From the NCBI GenBank assembly GCA_963580455.1, contig OY756957.1, positions 2,485,001 through 2,549,000 on the forward strand: a stretch of 64,000 nucleotides of DNA, in the 5' to 3' direction. This DNA comes from Euonymus europaeus (Eukaryota; Streptophyta; Magnoliopsida; Celastrales; Celastraceae). Made by a program: the position numbers and the translations under genes. The number at the start of each line of letters is the position of its first letter. Position 1 is the first letter of the stretch. Under the pieces are notes generated by a model, which had not been told where the DNA came from, did not search any database, and saw nothing but the letters and a program-made list of their open reading frames with translations. Below, piece after piece: positions 1 through 9,715 of the stretch.

Positions 1-239
1 AAGGCAGTCAAAATCGGGATTTTACCTAAAATCGGAGAAGGGATGTAAAATCGGAATCGTAAAATCGTAAGATTTTATGCATTATGTAGAATTAACTAAC
101 TATAATATATTCATAACAACACAATAATAAACATAACAAGTACATAACTAATACTCCGGTAATCACCCAAATAAGTTCAAATAACGCACAAATTAAACCA
201 TAAAATTTTTAAAACAAACATATGAAAAATGCATGAAAC

Positions 240-590
240 TAGCTTAAATCTTCAATATTGTCTCTTTTTCCTTTCTTTCAGTTCTGCACCATTGCTAATT
301 ATCTCCATAAATCTCATTTTTACATCTTTCAGTTCTGCACCATTGCTAATTATCTCCATAAATCTCATTTTTACATCGTCTGGTACACAAGGGCAAGCCT
401 CCACATTTTCCTTTGAACCAGCATGGTGATGTTTGAATCGATAAATACCTCAAGTGTAAACTTTAGAACAATATTTGCACAGCACCTTCGAATTTTTATC
501 TACATCAGTGCCATGCTCCCATCTTACATCAGTCCTGCTGCAAATAGCATTTTTCCTTCTCTTGATTGCTCGAGAACTTGAAGAAGACAT
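240..590 (-). pseudogene. hAT transposase N-terminal fragment (BED zinc finger)
   Basis: The minus-strand translation starting at the Met at 590 has a basic leader, then a BED-finger-like block with WEHG followed by CKYC. An in-frame TGA comes next, then a continuation with FKHHHAGSKENVEACP, which fits the His and basic part of a BED finger followed by the usual cysteine-containing linker. Reading continues through a duplicated 17-residue segment and then stops. In intact hAT transposases this finger binds the element ends. Here the stop and the absence of the RNase H-like and dimerisation domains make it a dead fragment. Confidence 0.6.
276..377. repeat. 51-bp direct tandem duplication inside the hAT relic
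   Basis: Two copies of a 51-bp unit beginning TTTCAGTTCTGCACC (276-326 and 327-377) are identical as far as can be seen by eye. The duplication keeps the frame, repeating 17 residues of the transposase remnant. It is probably a replication-slippage event after insertion. Confidence 0.85.
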
Positions 591-1057
591 TTTGTGTCTG
601 CGCAGAGAGGAGATGGTGGTTGGCTGCTTTGTGTTTAGGTCATTTGATTTTGTAAGATGAGATGCCAAACATAGTAAAGAAGAATGAGCTTTTTTATTTT
701 CTTTTGAAGTGGGCTATTAAAGCCCACTAATAAGGGCCCGAAATTTGAGTTATCTGGGCTGTAAAATGTCCAACCCAGGTTACTTTATGAAAAAAATTGA
801 AATCATAAAAATAGTTCTAAAATCTACGATTTTACGATTTTGAACAATTTAAATCCTGATTTTGAACGATTTTATATGAGTTCTGATTTTGAAACGATTT
901 TGCTATTTTTCTACACCTAAGATTTTACGATTTAAATCTAGATTTTAACTGCCTTGGTTTATATGCTTTGCTTTTATCATTTAGGCATGCAAATTGATTT
1001 GTTGGCTGTTTTTTTAGGTGAATGTCATGCTTTGTGCTGAATGGAATGCATATGCAG

Positions 1058-1816
1058 GTATCATCATTGGAAAGATATATTTCCTTCTTGTAAGAATCAA
1101 GATAAAAAAATATGGACCTTGAAATCAGGCGCCGAGAATCTACAGGATCCTGACCAATACGCTAGAGACACTCGCTAAATTTGAGTTGATGGATGGTGCT
1201 CCAGTCAGGGGTATGTTAAAGTATTGATTTTCCGGCAAGTTTCGTGTATGCATCACCAACCAAACACAGTGAACTCATTTTCGACAACCATGCCATTTGC
1301 ACAGATATCCCACTGCATGGATCAGGGTGGCATTATCTATTTAATTCATGTACCGGGTCCAAGTTACTTCCATATTCACTGATATGCCATTGCAGGCACC
1401 CAGTTTTGGCCTTATCTGTTCGTTTTTAATTTAGATGGCTACGTTCTTAACATAGGTACGATGTGCCAATGCAAAGCATTAAGTTTAGGCTTTATCTGTT
1501 TAATTTCTTTAGACAGCGTAAGTTAATTGGCAGACTTCATTTCATTTGCTTTGAATTTAGGTGCAAGTATGCAACACACCTTTTGGTGTCACTGCCAGAA
1601 GTTGTAATGTCTTACAAACTCTTGGCTGCTGTTTCAGGCGAATCAATACCGATCAGTCTGTTTATAAGTCCTTACGAATTGGCACCGACACATGGCAACA
1701 TTGACAACAAGTTCAGTGTAAAGTACTATTTAAACCTGGTTCTGGTTGACGAGGAGGACCGCCGGTATTTTAAGCAGCAGGAGATTACAATACACAGGGT
1801 GCATGAAACTTGCTGA
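1058..1816 (+). pseudogene. VPS26: VPS26 retromer subunit, C-terminal fragment pseudogene
   Basis: Two exon relics match the C-terminal half of plant VPS26, the arrestin-like retromer core subunit that sorts cargo from endosomes. Exon A (1058-1210) encodes IIIGKIYFLLVRIK and ETLAKFELMDGAPVR. Exon B (1638-1816) encodes the very conserved YYLNLVLVDEEDRRYFKQQE and stops at 1814-1816. The intron between them keeps GT and AG ends in the expected phase. Exon A is broken: a run of seven A at 1104-1110, where six are expected, shifts the frame; an in-frame TGA lies at 1151-1153; and a few codons are missing just after it. The N-terminal half is absent and a hAT element lies where it would be. The retained intron shows this is not a retrocopy. 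Confidence 0.88.
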
Positions 1817-4146
1817 TCTGAGCATTGTACATGATGTCATTAATACAAGACATTTGGATGATAGAAGATTTTACTGCCTTAAGACACCTAGTAACGCTTT
1901 GAAGTTTTTGGACTTCCTGGAGCGCCTCTCTCATATAAATGCCCGAAATTGTTTTGTATACTTGCTTGGTCATCTTTGTTCAGAAATCGTTCCAATTTGT
2001 GTTGCTTGGTCAGATTTTTTATTTTTTGCAGTTTCGATATGTTCTTCAATTGTCTGCCATCTGTTTTTTTGAATTTTCTGGAAAACAACTGAACAGGAAA
2101 TCTGAGTCTTTTCTCGGACTATCTAACATGTTTGGGGTTTCGCTAATTCCGTGAATAATTTATCATTAGTTGGGTATAGTTTTTTACTCGTTTAGTATAA
2201 TACGATATCATCAAGGTGATTGCATGCGGTGAGATTAACTTGTTTGCTGTTTTGCTTTGAAGTTTCATGAGTGAATATTTCGAATTGGTAGTTTTTTGAC
2301 TTTTTTCCATTCGAAAAAAGAATTGGTAGCTTCTTATTACAAGTGGTGATGTATTTCTGTTACATAACAGGGAAAAAGAAAAGGAAAACGAAAAAGAGTC
2401 TGCTGTTGCTGTTGGGAATGTTCATAAATGACTAGATTCTCACCTTTCCATATGACATGTTCAATTCCTATATATGGGCCTGGAAAGTAGAGTGTGATTT
2501 AACATGGTGCTAAATCCCCAATTCTCTCAATAGCTCAAGCTTTTTAGACGAATTTAAGCTTTTGGGTGAATGGTGTTTAGCATCTGGGCTTTGCATCTCT
2601 GAATGGTTTTTATGTAAACATTTTGCATGAAGTTAAATGTTCAGTTATTTTTTTCTTGCTAATGGCATTAGAATAGTTTGGAACGCATCACAAAAAATGT
2701 CAAAAACCCCATGGCCTTCCGGCTCATCAAAACAGCTCACACCAAAACAAAGTTTTGGCATTCATTATGCAAGAGAGCTTGATGTTTACTATATGCGCAT
2801 GCATGCTTGTGTTGTGGTTATTACCAACCTTTGAATCATGTGGCCCATACATTATCAACTTATATATTACAGTTCAAAATACATATTTTCCCTGCTGTTC
2901 CTATTTGCAGGATTACAGTAATCAAAAGTGGCGAGTGCAGGCGATATCAGTGCGCCTGATAAGTTTGAGAGCAGGAAACTCGATGCAAGCACAGGAAGAG
3001 TTGGCACAGAACGCAGCTAGCTGACATTATAACAATTACTAGATCCACTCCAATATGACGTTCAAAAAAGAACACAAAAGGTTGAGACTCACTCTCAGGA
3101 AGAGATTCAAGACTGGAGTCGCTCGCAACAAAGAACAACGCTAAACAGAACAAGTACGGAGGAAAATAGCACAGAAAGAAAACAAGCTTTTTCATCCAAA
3201 AGTGCCCTAGGACACACGTCAACGGTCAACACCACCTCAAAAGCACTACAGAAGGACTACCCAACTAAGCATTAATAGATGAGCCCATTGGGCCACGCTG
3301 TGGGCTTCCACATGAGTGGGTTCATTGGTGGAAATCGAAGTTTTGAAGGTGCTTTGCGTATGGCAAGAGCTTCTTTGAAGGCATAACAAAACACCGGTGC
3401 TGATGAGTGAAGGTAATATATCTCGCTGCAGTTCAACTGAATCTGGGATGCCCCGCTGTTAACGTTATGAATTGTCACGGTATAATATTGCCCTTTGTTA
3501 TATGTGATTAGTGTGCAGTTTGGTCGAGGATTAAGTACAGTAATATCTAGTCTTTAACTATGGATGAATTACAGATCGTCTCCTGGAATGACTACGTACT
3601 TGGTAGAATGCTACTATCTATGTTTTTGAAGAGGTAGATGTCAGAACAGTTGGGCATCGTGTTTTGAATATGGTACTGTCTTCCTCTCTCTCTCTCACTT
3701 TTACTTTTTGAAGAGTTAAATGTATTCTCTATGGGGTACGGGGGTTGACTCTTTACAGGCCAAGGTTCAAAACCTCTACATCCCCTCTACAATATGATGG
3801 GAAAAAGTTTCAGTGCTCCTAGAAAATTGTATCGTAGTTAAGATCTCTTTATATTGTAGCGGTCGTGCCATCTTTGCTTTCTTTCTACTATGTAGAGCTA
3901 GAATATCATTAGTTTTGTTCTTACAGATGTGAAATTCTGTGCGGAAAGTCGTTCAAAAACTTTTATCTTCGAAGTCAATTTTGTCATAAGCCTGTCAAAT
4001 ATGCACAGCTCTTAAAGTATTCATACAAAGAACATCTGCAATCCGTGGACAGAAAAGAGCAATCTTGATACAGATACATCAAAAGTTTCATTAGGAACGA
4101 AATTTGAGTCTCTACTGACTGCTCCTTTATAACTCACGATGCTTCA
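1817..4146. other. Intergenic stretch without a recognised gene
   Basis: AT-rich sequence between the two pseudogenes. Short open frames occur (for example plus strand near 2910-3024 and minus strand 3272-3478), but none resembles a known family or shows convincing splice structure. A short TC-rich tract lies near 3690. Any remaining VPS26 3' flank or rhodanese downstream region is not distinguishable. Confidence 0.6.
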
Positions 4147-4709
4147 CTATTCAGAAATAGTTGGCAATCCCTCCTTCAACCATTTGTAGAGGCCACCTTC
4201 TAAATGGAAGACATTCTTGTAACCATTGAGGACTAACACATAGGCTGCTATCAACGATCTGCAGGAATTTTTTGAAGCATTTATTTCCTCTGTGGGGTAC
4301 TCGCGTGCAGCTGCATCTTAAGTAAACGAAATTTCTTTTAAGTATTCTTGTTCTGACATCATGACTCCTTGAATTTTCCTGATTTACTTTTTCATTACAC
4401 AATAACATCTTATTTGACAATGCGCTTATTAGTATTTATAAATTATAGCATCATGTATACATGAAAAAGTTATCTGATGCAGTGAAGTTCTTAAGACAAT
4501 GGAAAACTATGTAGAAGGACTAGATGAAAAATAAGAGTGGACCAACCTTGATTGTTGACCCTCTGGGAGATTTTGAGATGGCTTCATGGTTATTTTTGCA
4601 TCCTTATTTAAATTTGATTCCACACCTGCTAGCCAGTAATAGGCATGCAATTTGGTCAGTTTGCAAGTTGAGTGAAAATGATGCAACACAACAGAAGTAA
4701 GCTCAGATG

Positions 4710-4951
4710 GAGTTTTTTTCTTTTCTAGCATCCGTACAAAAGTTATTTCCCACATTAGCATTGGACTCAACTTATTTTCCACTCTACCATGCCGAACCTA
4801 CGTGGCAATTTTTTATATCATGTCACATTAATTTTTGTAGACAAAACTGAAAAAGTGGACTGACAAACTCTTGCATACACTCAAAATACGTGCTCTCACT
4901 TGACAAAAATTTATTAATTAAAGCTTAAAATTTTTCAAAACTAACTGACAA
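4710..4951 (+). repeat. Left terminal inverted repeat of the MULE
   Basis: This 242-bp arm pairs with 8159-8400 in inverse orientation with only a few mismatches seen by eye. The 9 bp outside it (4701-4709) match the 9 bp outside the other arm. Confidence 0.95.
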
Positions 4952-5204
4952 CGCCACTATCACTTGACAAAAGTTTATTAATTAAAGCTATTTCTCTATG
5001 TAATGTACAACGCCACTTTCCCCAAGGCAATTAAAATTGTTCTTATCAATTAAATAAAATAATATTAACCCTTGTGTCATGTATATAATTATATATAACG
5101 TTTATTTGTTTGTTTTTTTAATTTCCTATCTTCTTAAACTCCAGTAACCAATTTTTGAATCCTTAATTGAAAATACTATTTAATTTAATACTGATTTTAC
5201 CAAC

Positions 5205-5610
5205 AAAGCTAACAAAGCTTGTCATGTCCAATCAATAAAGCTAACAAAACATGCCTGTTAATGACAGGCTTTGAATGACAGACTTTGAATGTAAAGACAA
5301 GCTTGTCATGACAAGTTCAATCAACAAAGCTAACAAAGCTTGTCATGACAAGTTCAATCAACAAAGCTAACAAAGCTTGTCATGCCCAATCAATAAAGCT
5401 AACAAAACTTGCTTGTCAATGACAGACTTTAAATGTAAAGACAAGCTTGTCATTGACAAGTTTTATCAAGTTTTGTCAAGTAAAGCTTGACAAAACTTGT
5501 CAATGGCAGGCTTTGAATGACAAGCTTTGTCATGTAAAGCTTGACATGCTTGTCATTGACAAGTTTTATCAAACTTTACGTGACAAAGCTTGTCAATGAC
5601 AAGCTTTTTT
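5205..5610. repeat. Subterminal cluster of TGACAAGCTTGTCA-like motifs
   Basis: About 400 bp made of variants of ACAAGCTTGTCATGACAAG and CAATCAACAAAGCTAACAAA in direct and inverted order. Many units are themselves palindromic. The cluster lies between the left TIR and the transposase start, so it covers the likely promoter and transposase-binding zone of the element. No equivalent cluster is seen at the right end. Confidence 0.75.
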
Positions 5611-5696
5611 CACATGGTTTAATTTGTGTGAAAAAATCTAGCCTATAAATATTGTCAAAGTTGCTGCCTAGATCATAACTCTCAACTACAAGAAAT

Positions 5697-7827
5697 ATGG
5701 ATCTCAATGTAATTCCGAATTTGATATCACAAGAGGATATACGAGCTCTCAGTGTTGATACTTTTAGCCATAATGATCTCCGATCCGATGATTCTGAAGA
5801 AGAAGAGTACGAGATCTTGGAGAATGATGATGATGATGAGCATCAATACGAGATTGGCCAACAGTCTCAATTTCAGAGCAGTATGGACGCAAGCCCTTTA
5901 TCATACTCTCAATTTCATGGCAGTATGGGTGCTGGGACATCTGGCCACTATATGGAGCCTCCCGCTCCAGAATTTGTAGATGTTAGCTGGGCCAACCAAG
6001 CTGTGGAAAGTCAGTGGGTGCAACAACATGTTCAAATTCAAAATACGAATGAAAATTTGTATGTCGGAGCACAATTTGCAACGAAGGCAGAATTGATATA
6101 TGCAGTGAAGATGTACCACATTGAAGCACATGCACAATACAAAGTAACACACTCTGATCCTGGTCGTCTTATCTTAAAGTGCAGAAAAGGAGGTGGCTGC
6201 AATTGGAAACTGATTGCATCGATGCCCGATGAGCATGATTTCTTTCGGATTGCGAGACTACAGCCTGTTCGTACTTGTTCCAATCCTATTATAAATCGGG
6301 ACCATGCTCAACTTGATTCTAGTTTTATTGCAGACTATATCAAAGAGACAGTGAAAACGGATACGTCTATTACCATTGGTGCTATTATTGCTATCATTAA
6401 CACGCGGTTCAACTTCACAATTTCTTACAAGAAAGCGTGGCTTGCAAAACAGATGGTCATTGCTCAGTTGTTTGGTGATTGGGATGAGTCGTACAGGGTT
6501 CTACCAGAGTTTATGGATGCACTACAAAGATCAAATCCGGGGACAGTTGTTGTCTGGCATTGTGAACAAACAAATGACCCAAATGTTCAAACGAGTATTT
6601 TGGGCATTTGGTCCTGCAATTGAAGGTTTTAGGTTTTGCCAACCGATGATATGTGTAGATGGCACTCACTTGTACGAAAAATACCAGGGGAAGTTGCTGA
6701 TTGCTGTAGGTTTTGATGCGAATGGACAACTATTTCCATTGGCATTTGCTGTAACAGAAGGGGAGTCAAACTCTTCATGGAGCTGGTTTATGGCATGCTT
6801 AAGACACCGGGTCACAGCTCGCCCAGGTTTATGTGTCATTTCTGATAGACATATCGGAATCATCAATGCCATGAAAGATCCCTATCTTGGTTGGCGAGAG
6901 CCACTAGCCTATCATCGTTTCTGTATCAGACATCTAGCCAGTAATTTCAATACTGTGTTGAAGAACAAGGAGTTGAAGAATGTAGTCCACAAAATGTCTT
7001 TACTGACCCAAGAAGCTCAGTTTCAAAAATTATGGGCCGAGATTGACACAATTAATGAAGGAGCTGTTACTCGATGGCTGTAGAAGATTCCGTTGGCATC
7101 CTGGACATTGTTGTACGACGAAGGCAAAAGGTGGGGACACATGACCACAAACATGGTTGAAATTTTTAACGATGTTTTGAAAGCTGCTCGTGCTTTACCA
7201 ATTACAGCTTTGGTGCAACTAACCTTCTACAGGTGTAATGCATATTATACCCACCGTCGACAACAAGGTGAGGCTCGGATTATTTCAGGAGCTGAATTTA
7301 CAATAGAGATAGATTTGAAATTACAGGGCTTGAGACAACAATCAAATGCATATGAGGTGGAAATGTTTTATCATCAACCAGGGATATTTGAAGTCAAACG
7401 TGCATCATCAAGATTAAGTGGTCCATCCAGACTTCGAGTTTCAAATGTTGTTGATTTGGGCAATGCCACATGTACATGCAACGAGTGGTTAATCTATCAT
7501 TACCCTTGTTCACATGTTATTGCAGTATGTGCTGCTCGAAGAATTAATCAGTCTCAGTTTGTGGACGAGTTTTATTTCATGCAGAGTTATATCAATACTT
7601 GGGCTCCAATGTTTTTTCCAGTACCAGACCGGTCAACTTGGCCAACTTACTACGGCCCAGTTATTGTTCCAGATCCTAGTTTGCGGAGGAGTAAGAAAGG
7701 CCGACCTCAGTCCACTCGCCTTCACAATGAGATGGATGCTAGGGATGGTGCTCGTAGGCCCCATCGTTGTGGTCTTTGTCACACTGTAGGACACACTAGG
7801 AGGTCTTGTCCTAATAGAAATAAGTGA
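5697..7827 (+). pseudogene. MULE transposase (mudrA family), disrupted
   Basis: The frame starts with MDLNVIPNLISQ and an acidic stretch, followed by a plant MuDR N-terminal domain (about 6058-6580, with CRKGGGCNWKL). A MULE DDE transposase domain follows (about 6650-6960; VDGTHLYEKYQGKLLIAVGF and ISDRHIGIINA), then a SWIM zinc finger (TCTCNEWL ... CSHV, about 7465-7525) and a C-terminal zinc knuckle (CGLCHTVGHTRRSC). This is the complete domain order of an autonomous MULE transposase. Two lesions break it: a frameshift near 6580-6590 and an in-frame TAG at 7081-7083, after which the same frame continues. The start 5697 is the first Met, shortly after an A-rich leader. No captured host gene is evident. 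Confidence 0.93.
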
Positions 7828-7832
7828 ATTTT

Positions 7833-7912
7833 TATTTAACGAATGTTTAATTAGTGAATGTTTAATTAACGAATGTTTGATTAGTGAATGTTTAATGTTT
7901 AATTAATGAATA
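7833..7912 (+). repeat. Short tandem repeats of GAATGTTTAATTA
   Basis: Just after the transposase stop the sequence repeats variants of GAATGTTTAATTAGT about five times, making a low-complexity AT-rich 3' flank inside the MULE. It probably forms part of the 3' untranslated region. Confidence 0.6.
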
Positions 7913-8072
7913 TGTTTTTAGAAAATTGAGAATATTTAATACTTAATTAGTATAACTGAGAGATATAAATTATATTATTAATTGCAAGAAACAAATTTAA
8001 TTTAATGACCCTTGATTTTCAAATCAAATGGAGGACAATACAGCGAGGAGTCCGGGCTTCATCTTATTCAAC

Positions 8073-8170
8073 TTGCTTTTGTTTTATTCAATACATGTGC
8101 ATGCAAAACTTGTCAGTTAGTTTGCTTTTGTTTTATTCAATACATGTGCATGCAAAACTTGTCAGTTAGT
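8073..8170 (+). repeat. 49-bp tandem duplication in MULE 3' subterminal region
   Basis: Two adjacent, essentially identical copies start TTGCTTTTGTTTTATTC (8073 and 8122) and each includes the palindromic ATGTGCATGCA. The second runs into the right TIR at 8159. Confidence 0.8.
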
Positions 8171-8400
8171 TTTGAAAAATTTTAAGCTTTAATTAATAAA
8201 TTTTTGTCAAGTGAGAGCACGTATTTTGAGTGTATGCAAGAGTTTGTTAGTCCACTTTTTCAGTTTTGTCTACAAAAATTAATGTGACATGATATAAAAA
8301 ATTGCCACGTAGGTTCGGCATGGTAGAGTGGGAAATAAATTGAGTCCAATGCTAATGTGGGAAATAACTTTTGTACGGATGCTAGAAAAGAAAAAAACTC
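8159..8400 (-). repeat. Right terminal inverted repeat of the MULE
   Basis: Inverse partner of 4710-4951. It ends ...GAAAAGAAAAAAACTC at 8400 and is followed directly by the target duplication GCTCAGATG. Confidence 0.95.
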
Positions 8401-9715
8401 GCTCAGATGGGCATATCGTACTCTGGATGAACTCGGGGTTTTCCTCTGTGCCAGCAAAGATACCAAAAAAGGTAAATGCTGCACGCCTAGCAATGTCCCA
8501 TGCTGTCCAGTACTCCTTTATAAGCCTATATATTTGCACATTGATAGCACCTGGTGGATGAGCCTAAGGCCAGAAGCATGATACTTTTAACATGGTTTTC
8601 ATATCTATATGATGAAATGAGTCCATATGCAAGAGTATTTTAAAAACTGTACTTACATTTGAGTTACATGTTGTTTCAGTAAGGCACTGTGTAGATTTGA
8701 TTAGACTGACCTCTTTCTATTATGCTTCGGGCCGCACATCAAGGATCACAAAATTATTTTTTTGCTGAAGGCGTCGAGCTTCCTTCACATCAACACTCCT
8801 TACCTATGTGGAAGAAATATTTTTCAGTTTATTTTTCCGCATGGTGAATCTTGACAGTTGAAGATTTGTTGAATTAGATTGTAGATAAAGCTGCTGTCGT
8901 GTTGAGGTAGTTTTCTGACTATTTTTGCCACTTCACTGGTTTTAAATTGTTTGAAATGATTTGATGGAGATGCAGAACCAAATCTACTCAGAACTTGATC
9001 ATGCTTTTCATCTTAGATTAGTATTTTCTATGCTGTGTTTGGAGCAAGAGAAAAGTAATACCTTTTTCTGTAGCAGATACTCTCTTCTGACCTTCCATTC
9101 TTCTTCAGCTAGTTCATCCAAATTAGGATGGACGAAACAAATGATTTAAATGTTTTGAGGTTGAGTTTAATATCTTGAAGTCAAAGATGAAAAGAAAGTA
9201 CCTGGTGATTTTGCAGGTTTTGTTGCGGCACATTGGATTTTCCAGCCCCTTTGGATAGTAGTAGTATTATTATGTGAAGAAGATCTTTCTTTGGCTTAGA
9301 GGTCTGACTGTGAAGCAGAATCTACTGTCCAAAGTAGTTTTTGAAGAGGAGAGATGAGTGGTGAGGTTTGCAGCAACGGATGCAAGGAGAATGATGAAGA
9401 TGGATGCTGTGTGATTGAAAAACATTTCATCTCAGCGATCAACTTGTTGATGATAAAGATTGAAACCATTTGGGTCACCACCGACACTCCACTACTATGA
9501 TAAAAAAATTATGAGAAACCGCGTACTATTATTACTAAATATATGATTATTAGCAGGTCATTATCCCTTAATTAATATTTTATTTATCGGAAACAGTGAA
9601 TATTGTTAAAATGGAATCATCGTAAATAGAGGATCTGTTTTCACTTTCTATATAGTGAAGCTGCTGGAATCGCAATAGAGAGGACACAGCTCTCTCTTTT
9701 CCTCCCACTCTCGAA

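Larger units (their letters stand above)
1..956 (-). mobile_element. hAT-type DNA transposon, internally deleted
   Basis: The window opens with AAGGCAGTCAAAATC and an imperfect inverted copy (AAGGCAGTTAAAATC read on the minus strand) ends near 955, so these are terminal inverted repeats. Both subterminal regions are rich in variants of GATTTTACGATTT. Inside lies a minus-strand remnant of a BED-finger transposase N-terminus and no catalytic domain, so the copy cannot be autonomous. The left terminus is at or just before base 1, so the 8-bp target duplication typical of hAT elements cannot be tested. The element lies just upstream of a VPS26 exon relic, probably in an intron of that former gene. 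Confidence 0.7.
4710..8400 (+). mobile_element. Mutator-like element (MULE), near-complete, with transposase
   Basis: A 3,691-bp element has long terminal inverted repeats of about 242 bp starting GAGTTTTTTTCTTTTC. It is flanked by perfect 9-bp direct repeats GCTCAGATG (4701-4709 and 8401-8409), the target-duplication length typical of Mutator. Removing the element and one repeat restores a continuous intron of the rhodanese pseudogene. The interior holds a mudrA-type transposase on the plus strand, a repeat-rich 5' subterminal zone and a tandemly duplicated 3' subterminal zone. The transposase has one frameshift and one stop, so this copy is probably non-autonomous now, but the sharp ends and exact duplication suggest a fairly recent insertion. 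Confidence 0.96.
4147..9487 (-). pseudogene. STR14: Chloroplast rhodanese-like protein 14 (STR14-like) pseudogene
   Basis: Six exons can be traced: 9487-9202, 9108-9062, 8803-8711, 8563-8422, 4625-4547 and 4258-4147. They encode a Ser-rich transit-peptide-like start, then AKSPAEEEWKVRREYLLQKK, VRSVDVKEARRLQ with ILDVRPEA, GAINVQIYRLIKE, IFAGTEENPEFIQS, PSQNLPEGQQSR and NVFHLEGGLYKWLKEGLP, in the order seen in plant STR14, a thylakoid/stroma single-domain rhodanese. Splice phases agree. Lesions: TAA in exon 1 (9293-9295), TAATAG after RPEA in exon 3, and an in-frame loss of about eight codons between DAKI and TMKP in exon 5 that removes the loop expected to carry the catalytic Cys. A Mutator-like element sits in the intron between exons 4 and 5. 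Confidence 0.9.

Noticed and set aside
4507..4782. Open frame of 91 residues (minus) as a separate gene
   Set aside because: It is a read-through of rhodanese exon 5 plus intron into the MULE terminal repeat.
8260..8539. Open frames on the minus strand as small genes
   Set aside because: They combine the MULE right TIR with rhodanese exon 4; only the GTEENPEFIQS part is former coding sequence.
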